DNA of 64,000 nt from Acidimicrobiia bacterium (GTDB lineage Bacteria; Actinomycetota; Acidimicrobiia; Acidimicrobiales; Poriferisodalaceae). The position numbers and the translations under genes are program-made. Below the pieces are notes generated by a model that had not been told where the DNA came from, ran no database searches, and saw nothing but the letters and a program-made list of their open reading frames with translations. The stretch spans positions 124,001-188,000 of the forward strand of contig JAJEBN010000062.1 in NCBI GenBank assembly GCA_022822525.1, given 5' to 3'. Shown in pieces: positions 57,135 through 64,000 of the stretch (its first letter is position 1; each line of letters begins with the position of its first letter).

Positions 57135-57602
57135 TCATGCGCTGACCTCGAAGACGGTGGAGCCGATCTGGACGTAGTCGCCGACGCGAACGACAGTCGT
57201 GGCCGCGACCTTCTGGCGATTCAGGTAGGTCCCGTTCGTCGAGCCCAGATCCTCCAGCACGTGCTGGTCTCCCCGGCGATACAGCCGGGCATGGGATTGG
57301 GAGGAGTAGCTGTCATCGATGACGACATCGCACCCGGGGTCGCGCCCGATGGTGAGCGCGTCGTCCAGCAGGTGCCGTTGGCCTTGGGCGTGGAGCGGGG
57401 AGCGAACGACGAGGGCCAGCGGCTGGGTGGCCGCGCGTCCGTTGTCACGCCCGTCGCGTCGCAGCGTGAGGATCGACCTCCAGCTGAGATGGTTGCGCGG
57501 CGTCGCCACGCCGGCCCAGACGGCTCGCAGCACCCGGAAGAAAAAGAGGTAGAGCAGCACGAGCACGCATATCGCGAGCAGCCGAACCAGCTGCTCGGAC
57601 AT
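57135..57602 (-). CDS. fhaB: FhaB-like protein: membrane helix plus FHA domain
   Basis: 155 residues: an N-terminal helix (LLAICVLVLLYLFFFRVL), a basic linker and a C-terminal FHA domain with LTIGRDPGCDVVIDDSYSSQ, HARLYRR and LGSTNGTYLNRQKV, the phosphothreonine-binding loop. Known: FhaB (FipA) is a PknB substrate linked to septal growth. Start ATG 57602 shares one base with the preceding stop (TGATG). Confidence 0.9.
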   Translation of the reverse strand: MSEQLVRLLAICVLVLLYLFFFRVLRAVWAGVATPRNHLSWRSILTLRRDGRDNGRAATQPLALVVRSPLHAQGQRHLLDDALTIGRDPGCDVVIDDSYSSQSHARLYRRGDQHVLEDLGSTNGTYLNRQKVAATTVVRVGDYVQIGSTVFEVSA

Positions 57603-57889
57603 CAGCTCGACTCCAGCCGCAGCTCGTGTTCGCCGATGGTGACCACGTCTCCCGCGGCGAGCCGCTCGCTGGTCACCTCGATGCCGTTCAGCAGGGTCCC
57701 GTTGACGCTGGCCAGATCCACGAGGAGCACGCCGTCAGCGTCCGAGCGAATCTGGGCATGACGCCGGGAGACTCTCGGGCCGTCGAGCACGATGTCGCAG
57801 TCGTCTCGGCGCCCGATGACGGTTGCGGGCCCCAGTCGGTGGCTCTGTCCGTCGCTGCCGACCAGGCTGAGGCCACCCACGGCGGTCAA
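57602..57889 (-). CDS. FHA domain protein (FhaA position, without the DUF3662 part)
   Basis: 95 residues that are only an FHA domain: TVIGRRDDCDIVLDGPRVSR, HAQIRSDADG and LASVNGTLLNGIEV. In mycobacteria the gene here is fhaA, with an N-terminal DUF3662 domain and a long linker. The frame has a TTG start at 57889 (GTG 57880 possible), 41 bases from tRNA-Leu, so there is no room for more. It might bind the pseudokinase or CwlM-like protein (inference). Confidence 0.85.
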   Translation of the reverse strand: MTAVGGLSLVGSDGQSHRLGPATVIGRRDDCDIVLDGPRVSRRHAQIRSDADGVLLVDLASVNGTLLNGIEVTSERLAAGDVVTIGEHELRLESS

Positions 57890-57930
57890 GTGTAGGAGTG
57901 CGGGTCGGCGGGCTAGTCTGTTCGCCCCAC

Positions 57931-58015
57931 GCGCGAGTGGCGGAATTTGGCAGACGCGCAGGCTTCAGGTGCCTGTGCCCGCAAGGGTGTGAGGGTTCAA
58001 GTCCCTCCTCGCGCA
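57931..58015 (+). tRNA. tRNA-Leu (anticodon CAG)
   Basis: 85-base class II tRNA: acceptor GCGCGAG/CTCGCGC, anticodon stem CAGGC/GCCTG around TTCAGGT, giving CAG, a long variable arm, and T-arm GGGTTCAAGTCCC. CCA is not encoded. Position beside the fha genes matches mycobacterial leuT. Confidence 0.97.
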
Positions 58016-58023
58016 CTGCAGCG

Positions 58024-58047
58024 CCGCACTGGCTGGCGCCAGTGCGG
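58024..58047. terminator. Strong hairpin between tRNA-Leu and ogt
   Basis: CCGCACTGGC and GCCAGTGCGG form a perfect 10-bp stem around TGGC. It lies 9 bases after the tRNA and just after the opposing ogt stop, so it may terminate both. No T-run. Confidence 0.6.
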
Positions 58048-58052
58048 ACCGC

Positions 58053-58547
58053 TCAGTCGAGGGCGCCCTCGTGCCGCAGCAAGTCGGACTTCAGGTCGAG
58101 CCCGCCGCCGAATCCGGTGAGGGAGCCGTTGGCGCCGATGACCCGGTGGCAGGGCAGCACGATCGGCACCGGGTTGCGGCCATTGGCCTGGCCGATGGCG
58201 CGCACGGCCTTGGGCCTGCCGATCAACGCGGCCTGCTCGCCGTAGCTGCGGGTGCTGCCGTAGGGGATGTCGCCGAGTGCCCGCCAGGCCGCCTCCTGGA
58301 AGGCGGTGCCGCGCAGGTCGAGCGGCAGGTCGAAGCTGGTGCGGTCGCCGTCGAAGTACTCGCTGAGCTGGAGCGCTGCTTGGCGCAGGATCGGATGGTC
58401 GGGGTCTTCGACCATGTCGTCGGGCAGCTTGACCGTCGGCTCGTCACCGCGCCATGACACGGCACGCAGCCCCTCGTCGGTGGCCACGAGGCCCAACGGC
58501 CCGATGGGACTGTCGATCGTGGTGTGCCAGTGCGTGTCGGTGCTCAT
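58053..58547 (-). CDS. ogt: Methylated-DNA-[protein]-cysteine S-methyltransferase
   Basis: 164 residues. Repairs O6-methylguanine by suicide transfer to Cys. Seen: LRGTAFQEAAWRALGDIPYG, acceptor PCHRVIGANGSLTGFGGGL. Start ATG 58547 overlaps the ada-alkA stop (ATGA), so the two repair genes are coupled. The longer frame to 58790 is the shadow of alkA. Confidence 0.96.
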   Translation of the reverse strand: MSTDTHWHTTIDSPIGPLGLVATDEGLRAVSWRGDEPTVKLPDDMVEDPDHPILRQAALQLSEYFDGDRTSFDLPLDLRGTAFQEAAWRALGDIPYGSTRSYGEQAALIGRPKAVRAIGQANGRNPVPIVLPCHRVIGANGSLTGFGGGLDLKSDLLRHEGALD

Positions 58548-60121
58548 GAGTCGCTCCCGGATGTGCTGGGTTTGTCGGCGATCGATTGGCTGGACCGGCC
58601 GGCGGCATGCCACAGGTGCTGCGCGGCCCACGAACGGTAGGGGCGCCAGCTCTCCGCGAGCGTCTCGAGTTCGCGGGCGGTGACGGGGTGACCGACCAAG
58701 CGCTCCGCTGCGCGGCGCAGGCCGAGGTCTGAGGCGGGGAACGCATCGTCCGCGCCGAAGACTCGCATCGCGATGAGGTGTGCAGTCCACGGGCCGATGC
58801 CGGGCAGTTCGCAGAGCCGCGCCACGGCGACCTCGAGCGTGTCGGTGGCGCTCAGGTCGAGCTCACCTTTCGCTACTGCCTCGGAGAGTCCCACGATGGT
58901 GTCGATGCGGCGCTCGGTGAAACCGAGTCTGGCCAGTCCTGACCTCCCGGCATCGGCGAGGGTCGCAGCACCCGGGAACAGGTGGGTCAGGGGCACTGGA
59001 ACCTCGACGCAGCATTCCGACGGGGCGTCGAAGGCCGCTCCGAGGCGCTGGGCGATCCGGCCGCTCATCGTGGACGCCGCTGCGAGCGAGATCTGTTGGT
59101 TGACGACAATGCGGACGGCGGTCTCGAACCGGTCCCACGATCGCGGCACCCGCAGCCCAGGCGCCTGCCGTACCAGGGGACCGATGAGCGGATCACCGGC
59201 GAGTGCAGCTTCAGCCGGTGACGGGTCTTCGTCGGTGCCGAGCATCGCCCGGCAGCGGCTCACCGCATCGATGATCGAGTCGTACGTCGGCAGGTGCAGC
59301 CGCAGCAGCAGCTGGTCGCGACAGCCGCCGTCTTCAGCAAGCACAGCGGCGGCGTTGTTGGGCTCGGCCGCCATGGAGGCGGCGCTGTGGAGCACAGTCA
59401 GTTCGGCGATGCCGGGGTGGCCGCAGGCGCTGAAGCCGCGGACGTAGCTGGTGTCGCCGCGTGGACCGGCGCCCACGGCTTCGACACCGGGGATAACGCG
59501 GGCGGACTGATGCGAGATGAAAGCGCCGAAGTCGTATGGCGTCAGGTACGGCACGGTGAGCACGAGACCGCCGTCGAGATGAGGACGCTCGCCCTGCCGC
59601 CGCTTCGCCCGCAGCTCGGTGGGCGTGAAGCAGAACACCGACGTCATGGCCCGGTGCAGCTGGCGCGGCCCGCCGAAGCCCGCCGCACGGGCGATCTCTG
59701 CAAAGGTCAGATCGGTGTCGTCGATCAGGCAGCGAGCGAAGTGCGCACGGCGTGACCGGGCGATGGTGGTGGGCGTCGCCCCGACATGGTGCTCGAACAG
59801 CCGCCGCAGCTGGCGGGCGCTGTAGCCCACGTGGGCCGCGAGCGCCTCTTCGTCGTGATCGTCCAGGTAGCCGTCATTGATGCGCAGCAAGGCCGCTCCG
59901 ACCGGCGCCGGCACGTCCAGATCGGCGAGCGATCCGGCACGACGCTCCGGATGGCAGCGCAGGCAGGGACGGAAGCCGTTCACCTCGGCGGCCACCGGGT
60001 TGGAGTACTGCGTCACGTTGTGCGGCAGCGGTTGCGCCGAGCAATCGGCCCGGCAGTAGATGCCCGTGGTGCGCACTGCCGATACCTGCATGAGGCGAGT
60101 CTGGCAGGCGGCATCGGACAC
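58544..60121 (-). CDS. alkA: Ada regulatory domain - AraC HTH - AlkA 3-methyladenine glycosylase fusion
   Basis: 525 residues in three parts. 1-65: Ada zinc/methyl-acceptor domain with TTGIYCRADCSAQP and FRPCLRCHPE, all four Cys kept. 85-175: AraC-type HTH (YSARQLRRLFEHHVGATP, AEIARAAGFGGPRQLHRAM). 190-500: AlkA N-domain, then HhH-GPD with LPGIGPWTAHLIAM and catalytic Asp in FPASDLGLRR. It senses methyl phosphotriesters, activates repair genes and excises alkylated bases. The usual 20 residues before the Ada core are missing, but no in-frame upstream start was seen. Start ATG 60121. Confidence 0.92.
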   Translation of the reverse strand: MSDAACQTRLMQVSAVRTTGIYCRADCSAQPLPHNVTQYSNPVAAEVNGFRPCLRCHPERRAGSLADLDVPAPVGAALLRINDGYLDDHDEEALAAHVGYSARQLRRLFEHHVGATPTTIARSRRAHFARCLIDDTDLTFAEIARAAGFGGPRQLHRAMTSVFCFTPTELRAKRRQGERPHLDGGLVLTVPYLTPYDFGAFISHQSARVIPGVEAVGAGPRGDTSYVRGFSACGHPGIAELTVLHSAASMAAEPNNAAAVLAEDGGCRDQLLLRLHLPTYDSIIDAVSRCRAMLGTDEDPSPAEAALAGDPLIGPLVRQAPGLRVPRSWDRFETAVRIVVNQQISLAAASTMSGRIAQRLGAAFDAPSECCVEVPVPLTHLFPGAATLADAGRSGLARLGFTERRIDTIVGLSEAVAKGELDLSATDTLEVAVARLCELPGIGPWTAHLIAMRVFGADDAFPASDLGLRRAAERLVGHPVTARELETLAESWRPYRSWAAQHLWHAAGRSSQSIADKPSTSGSDS

Positions 60122-60273
60122 GAACGGACATCACCAATCGAGGTCCGAATATGTCCGATGGCCCGCAAATGTTGAGTTTCTCGAGAGGCACACGTGTCAG
60201 CAGCCGCGTGCTTGTCTCGCGATGGTAGAGAGTGATTGGCTTCTGATGCCGGGAACTCGTGTTGGTGGCAGGT

Positions 60274-60819
60274 TCACGAAGACGGCTGAACGCGGTAGTC
60301 GGGCACCACACCGCCCGGGTTCCCTGAGCCCCGCCACCAAACCACGAACGCCGTCATGCCGTCGCCCTCATCGGTATCCACCACAACCTCGATGTCACCG
60401 TCCGTCACCTTGATCGCTTCAAGGTCCGGCGGTCCGATGCCATAGATCAGATCGCCCCAGATCCGTTCTCCCCTGTCATCGAGGCCATCGTACGACGGTG
60501 GCACGTAGGACCTGCCTGAAATGCCGTACCACGCATCATTCTTCGAGGGTCTCGCGCCACAGAACCGGCCACCGCTCGTCGTAGACTCTCCCCGCGAAGT
60601 CAACGTGGCAACTTCCAAATCCACGCATTGCCGACTGCCGCTTGCAGACCATCGAATCACTGCCGCATCTTCCAAGGGCTCCGCGCGGTCTGCCAAGACA
60701 CCGTGAATGCGAGTATCAATGGTTACATCGGCCTCGGCACATCCAATGCACGTCACGAGGGCGATACCCGCGACCAACATGACCGACACTGCCTTGACAC
60801 GCCGGGCTGCATTGAGCAC
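60274..60819 (-). CDS. Putative lipoprotein of unknown function
   Basis: 181 residues. Starting at GTG 60819 the chain begins VLNAARRVKAVSVMLVAGIA then LVTCIGC, a lipoprotein signal with two candidate acceptor Cys. The mature part has WSASGSRQCVDLEVAT, CGARPSKNDAWYGISGRSY, EVVVDTDEGDGMTAFVVWW. No family recognised. A start at 60897 would overlap the upstream gene by 34 bases and lacks a signal. Base composition is lower in GC than the ogt/alkA side. Confidence 0.6.
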   Translation of the reverse strand: MLNAARRVKAVSVMLVAGIALVTCIGCAEADVTIDTRIHGVLADRAEPLEDAAVIRWSASGSRQCVDLEVATLTSRGESTTSGGRFCGARPSKNDAWYGISGRSYVPPSYDGLDDRGERIWGDLIYGIGPPDLEAIKVTDGDIEVVVDTDEGDGMTAFVVWWRGSGNPGGVVPDYRVQPSS

Positions 60820-60863
60820 ATCAGAGTATCCATGAGTAAACCTACCATATAGCGGCAAGCTTG

Positions 60864-61343
60864 CTAGCGCAAAACGGGATACGTTACTGTATAGCACCTA
60901 GGGTCTCTGCCAGGAACATCAAAGACGAATTCCGTCCGATAGATCCAGTCTTCGTTATTGTGACTCATGTGGCCTGCCAGCGCTGGCTCATTATAGACGG
61001 CTGGCACACGGCGGTATATACCTGCCGACACTGAATTCTGCAGATTATCTCTGGCCCAATGCCATGTTCCACCCCAACCCCAGAATTCGTTTATCAGCAG
61101 ATCATTCTTGTTCTTGTGTACTGGATAGTTGTACAGTCGATACCGCCACCACTTTAGCCAGTTATTGTTGGCATCGAAATAGACTCGCATCTGCCCAGTA
61201 GGCCAGTAGTTGTCCCAAGATGTCGCACAAACGGGGTAGTAATAGCCGCTGCGCGAAGGCAGGTGGTCGGCGTTCGCACTAGGCAGCCAAGCTAACGAGA
61301 TAAGCAGGAGTGCAGCGATAACGGTTGCGAGCTTACGTTTCAT
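60864..61343 (-). CDS. Secreted aromatic-rich protein of unknown function
   Basis: 159 residues: signal peptide KRKLATVIAALLLISLAWLP with cleavage near SANADH, then a Trp/Tyr/Asn-rich chain (RVYFDANNNWLKWWRYRLY, EFWGWGGTWHWARDN) with two Cys. No family recognised; the composition suggests a small extracellular beta protein. ATG 61343 has GAGGAG 7-8 bases upstream, better than GTG 61352. Clearly lower GC than the surrounding genome. Five bases after the next upstream gene, so one operon. Confidence 0.7.
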   Translation of the reverse strand: MKRKLATVIAALLLISLAWLPSANADHLPSRSGYYYPVCATSWDNYWPTGQMRVYFDANNNWLKWWRYRLYNYPVHKNKNDLLINEFWGWGGTWHWARDNLQNSVSAGIYRRVPAVYNEPALAGHMSHNNEDWIYRTEFVFDVPGRDPRCYTVTYPVLR

Positions 61344-61348
61344 TAGTA

Positions 61349-62278
61349 TCACTCCTCAAACCCAGAGCCGCGCGTCGACGTGGCGTCATCTATGTTTGTG
61401 TCTTCGGACTTCCCAGACTCAGACATGCCCTCGACTGAGACGACTGCGGCATCTTGCTGCCCCGAGATCGGTATGGCGAAGAACCTTCTCGCTGTGCCCT
61501 GTACGGTCTGCGTGGTTTCTTGGAGAGTGTGACCGTTGTCCAAGGTAACCGCCAGTCTTGACTCATCCGTTGCTCCGACAATGACCGTTGCGGGCGGCAC
61601 AGCGCCCTCGGCAGTCGGTATTGCAGACTGACACTCGTCGGATGGAGACACATTGCGTTTGATATCGGCCTCAGAACTGGACTCGCAAAACCAAAGCTGC
61701 AGTTGGGCTACTACGACCGATTCTTCGCTGCAAGCTCCTCCACCCAAGCCATGTTGTGAAATGATGTGGACGCATTCTAGCTGACGATTCGCATCCTCAA
61801 AGACGGTGGCGCGAACCGTACCGAGGGTTGAGTCGTCAACAGCCACCCGTCCATCGAGTTGCTTAACGGCGTCGTTGCCGATGAGGATGCCTGGTGACTT
61901 CAGCTGCGGAAGCTCGTCTTGGCTGCACGCGTTGGCAAGAGACCAAACGGCCTCAGCAGAGCCAGCTTGTACTTCTTCCGAAATGAACGTATTGGCCTGT
62001 ATCGATTCCTGCAGTGCAAGATCGTTCAGCATCGCCTGCAGCTGCGTCGAGAGTGGATCCTGCGGTGTAAGAATCTGACCACGATATCGGTACGCTTCAA
62101 TAGCCTTGGCGCATTCTGCTTCAGACAGTTGCCCGGCTTGTTGAGCAACTTGCGCCGCGAGCGAAGGAGTGCTGCCAGCATTCCCAGCCCATGCGGCGAT
62201 GGCTGCCGCGGATGCAACCAAAAAAACAATTGTTCCAGCTAACTTTTTTCGTTTGGTCACGATATTGTCAATCCTCAT
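61349..62278 (-). CDS. Exported or membrane-anchored protein of unknown function
   Basis: 309 residues: basic start and one helix (LAGTIVFLVASAAAIAAWAG), then a helical region LSEAECAKAIEAYRYRGQIL and ALQESIQANTF, and a Cys-containing middle (RQLECVHIISQHGLGGGACS, LWFCESSSEADI, SDECQSAIP). Acidic Ser/Glu tail. No family recognised. ATG 62278 chosen; ATG further upstream would not place the helix at the N-terminus. AT-rich stretches such as runs of A near 62221 point to recent transfer. Confidence 0.65.
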   Translation of the reverse strand: MRIDNIVTKRKKLAGTIVFLVASAAAIAAWAGNAGSTPSLAAQVAQQAGQLSEAECAKAIEAYRYRGQILTPQDPLSTQLQAMLNDLALQESIQANTFISEEVQAGSAEAVWSLANACSQDELPQLKSPGILIGNDAVKQLDGRVAVDDSTLGTVRATVFEDANRQLECVHIISQHGLGGGACSEESVVVAQLQLWFCESSSEADIKRNVSPSDECQSAIPTAEGAVPPATVIVGATDESRLAVTLDNGHTLQETTQTVQGTARRFFAIPISGQQDAAVVSVEGMSESGKSEDTNIDDATSTRGSGFEE

Positions 62279-62456
62279 TTCAATCCCGACGGCATTTTGG
62301 TGCCAAGGTCGGCGGCCGTCACCAGCAGGTACGAGTGGTTGGTCGTGATTATGAACATCGTCGTGAGGCAATCGCCGATGGAAGCGTCCTGTATAGCAGA
62401 CCCGACATCGGCCGGTGGCAAACCAAACACTGATGTCTCAACCAGACCAAACCCGT

Positions 62457-62990
62457 TTACGGGCTAGCGCACGGAGTAGCGTCGCCAGGCACAGACGCTG
62501 AGCGTGATGGTGTTGACGATCCCGGCGGTGATGTCGCTGAACGTCGGGCCTTGTTCGGCGCGGCTGCGGTTCGCTCGATGCGTGCGAGCAGCGCCGCTGA
62601 GGGCGTGACCTTGCCGCTCAGGTAGGTGCTGAGCCTCGACGGGCTGGTGCCCACTGATGCTGCGAACTCTGCCTTGCTGGTTCCCGCGCGTTCGACGGCG
62701 GCTCGGACACGGGCGGCCACGGCGTCGCGGTCGGCGCGGTCGGTCTCGTCGCGGGCGTGCTGGATCGCCAGTCTGAACAGCGTGCTCGCGCCGTCGGGCT
62801 CGCGCCAGCCCAGGCAGTGCTCAACCCGTCGAGCCACGGGCCCCCACGGCGATCTGCGGATCTCAGCGAAGACGGGACGCCAGTCGGGCACCAGGCCCCG
62901 GTCGATCACGGCCGCCAGTGCCTCCGAGGGCCATGTGCCGATGTCGTCGGAGGTCTCGGCGTCGACGTTGCGGAACCGAAATGCGCTCAT
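62457..62990 (-). CDS. XRE-type helix-turn-helix protein, likely antitoxin
   Basis: 177 residues. An N-terminal region (WPSEALAAVIDRGLVPDW, IRRSPWGPVARRVEHCLGW) precedes an HTH at about 105-145: AGTSKAEFAASVGTSPSRLS, TYLSGKVTPSAALLARIE. Start ATG 62990 overlaps the nucleotidyltransferase stop (ATGA). Inferred to neutralise it and to bind the palindrome at 63682-63697. Confidence 0.8.
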   Translation of the reverse strand: MSAFRFRNVDAETSDDIGTWPSEALAAVIDRGLVPDWRPVFAEIRRSPWGPVARRVEHCLGWREPDGASTLFRLAIQHARDETDRADRDAVAARVRAAVERAGTSKAEFAASVGTSPSRLSTYLSGKVTPSAALLARIERTAAAPNKARRSATSPPGSSTPSRSASVPGDATPCASP

Positions 62991-63688
62991 GCGGCACCGC
63001 CCAGTCGCAGGGCCAGCGCCTGGCAGACAGCCACGACGTCGGGCCAGCGGTGCCAGCGCGGGTCGAGGTTCTTGTAACGGTGCAGTTCGTCGGTCACGCT
63101 GCTGTCACGCGGCGACGGTTCGGCCAGCGCGACCACCAGCGAGGTCAGCACCGACGCAGGCTCACCCGACCGGTCGGCGTAGTAGACGTCGATGTCCGAC
63201 AGCACGCCGACGGCGGCGTCGGTGCCGATGTGGTCGGCGAGCGCAACGACATCGAGGTAGTCGCGCACCGCGTTGCGCTGCACCACCAGGAAGGCCTTGA
63301 CACGCAGAGCTTCCGCCTCGGTCGGCGCTACCACGACGGCGCCGTTGCCGACGTCGACCTCGACGGTCTCGAGCGGCCTGCGGCGTCGCATCTGGCGCAG
63401 CCCGGCCTCGATGCCGTCGAGGCTGCCCATGATGGTGAGCGGCGGTTTGGAGGCGCGCACCGAAGTCGCCCACCCTTCGGTGGCCTCCACTGCCTCCAGC
63501 ACGGCTTCGTAGCGGTCGGCCAGATCGACAAGCACGTGGTCGTGGTCGAGCGAGTCGCGGTGGCCCGCATACAGCGCAGCGGCTGATCCTCCCACCAGGA
63601 CAGCGTCGGGCACGGCCGCCTGCAAACGCGCCGCCGACTCCATCACCCGCCGCAGCGTTGCGCTCATCTCGACCATGTGAGTTATCAT
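62987..63688 (-). CDS. Nucleotidyltransferase-fold (AbiEii-like) protein, likely toxin
   Basis: 233 residues. Seen: VLVGGSAAALYAGHRDSLDH then DHVLVDL: the GS motif and the DxD metal pair of minimal nucleotidyltransferases; EVDVGNGAVVVAPTEAEAL and VKAFLVVQRNAVRDYLDVVAL follow. Known: AbiEii toxins add nucleotides to tRNA 3' ends or proteins. ATG 63688 lies in a palindrome; ATG 63676 and 63667 are alternatives. Toxin-first order with a downstream HTH. Confidence 0.75.
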   Translation of the reverse strand: MITHMVEMSATLRRVMESAARLQAAVPDAVLVGGSAAALYAGHRDSLDHDHVLVDLADRYEAVLEAVEATEGWATSVRASKPPLTIMGSLDGIEAGLRQMRRRRPLETVEVDVGNGAVVVAPTEAEALRVKAFLVVQRNAVRDYLDVVALADHIGTDAAVGVLSDIDVYYADRSGEPASVLTSLVVALAEPSPRDSSVTDELHRYKNLDPRWHRWPDVVAVCQALALRLGGAA

Positions 63689-63697
63689 AAATGATAA
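63682..63697. promoter_or_regulatory. Palindromic operator over the nucleotidyltransferase start
   Basis: TTATCAT-AA-ATGATAA is a perfect 7-bp inverted repeat with a 2-base spacer, AT-rich in a GC-rich genome and covering the start codon. Likely the autoregulatory site of the downstream HTH protein; it also resembles a -10 element. Confidence 0.6.
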
Positions 63698-63755
63698 GAC
63701 AACGTTCCGATGCCTTCAGCCATCGCTGCAGACCGCTGAAGAGCCGGGGAGGAGA

Positions 63756-64000
63756 TCAGGTCCCGTCGACGTTGGATGTTCCCGCGGTTCGCCGGGCACG
63801 ACGACGGCGCAGCCACCACCATGTGACTGCGAGCACGACTGCGATGACCGGCAGGAACGGCAGCAGCGCGGCGACGACCAGTCCGATGCCAGTGGCGATG
63901 CCTGCCAAGGCGCCCCAACCGCCGCTCAATGCGTCGCCGAACCCAGGCGATGTCTCGTCTGGCTCGAGAAACAGCTGCAGCATGGCGCCGCGGGCGAGCC
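63756..64000 (-). CDS. DUF4349-like membrane protein, C-terminal end; start lies beyond the window
   Basis: The frame is open through base 64000. The visible C-terminus reads FGDALSGGWGALAG, then a membrane helix (LPFLPVIAVVLAVTWWWL) and RRRRARR. This ending, with a Gly-rich turn, one helix and a basic tail, matches DUF4349 proteins, which are envelope proteins of unknown function. The rest is not in the window. Confidence 0.6.
   Translation of the reverse strand, partial: LARGAMLQLFLEPDETSPGFGDALSGGWGALAGIATGIGLVVAALLPFLPVIAVVLAVTWWWLRRRRARRTAGTSNVDGT

Overview
The window is high-GC chromosomal DNA from an actinobacterium and spans the replication origin. The order rpmH-dnaA-oriC-dnaN-recF-dciA-gyrB-gyrA on one side of oriC and yidC-yidD-rnpA-parA-parB on the other, a crgA-pknB-pbpA-rodA-pstP-fha block beside a tRNA-Leu, a mycothiol-dependent isomerase-like protein, F420-type LLM oxidoreductases and DUF3499/DUF3566 proteins all fit Actinomycetota. 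Overall style (two-domain CoA transferases, many LLM enzymes, a separate MurJ pseudokinase) suggests the Acidimicrobiia, but I cannot place the genus.

Layout. 1-6790: cell-wall and redox block (murJ end, degV, a MurJ-partner pseudokinase, trxB, trxA, a CwlM-like pseudo-amidase). 6943-16328: parB, parA and parS, an inverted rsmG, then a KhpB/Jag gene split into a KH-R3H half (9526-10014) and a Jag-N half (13515-13886) with a Rieske oxygenase and a GPP34-cytochrome P450 fusion between them, then yidC, yidD, rnpA, rpmH. 16329-26931: dnaA, oriC, dnaN, recF, dciA, gyrB, gyrA and two small membrane genes. 26998-34482: tRNA-Ile, lgt, F420-type oxidoreductases, a sterol-methyltransferase-like enzyme and an MFS transporter. 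34592-40534: tRNA-Ala and a minus-strand cluster that includes a UGSC-family selenoprotein, with an in-frame TGA at the UGSC motif followed by a perfect 9-bp SECIS-like hairpin. 40722-49413: acyl-CoA metabolism (enoyl-CoA hydratase, double CaiB/BaiF CoA transferase, SDR, LLM, acyl-CoA synthetase, acyl-CoA dehydrogenase). 49563-58015: small proteins, then the crgA/pknB/pbpA/rodA/pstP/FHA envelope-signalling operon and tRNA-Leu. 58053-64000: alkylation repair (ogt, ada-alkA), a lower-GC set of secreted proteins, a nucleotidyltransferase/HTH toxin-antitoxin-like pair and the end of a DUF4349-like gene.

Themes. Three envelope proteins look like pseudoenzymes: a kinase lacking VAIK/HRD/DFG residues, an amidase lacking its zinc ligands, and a class B PBP with no lysine at all, hence no SxxK or KTG. 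They sit near apparently intact MurJ, RodA, PknB and PstP, suggesting scaffold or sensor roles in peptidoglycan control. Three genes (cwlM-like, rnpA, rodA) only make full-length family members if they start at CTG inside a CTGA overlap with the upstream stop codon. Two intergenic hairpins share a conserved loop while their 17-bp stems differ in sequence but both pair perfectly.
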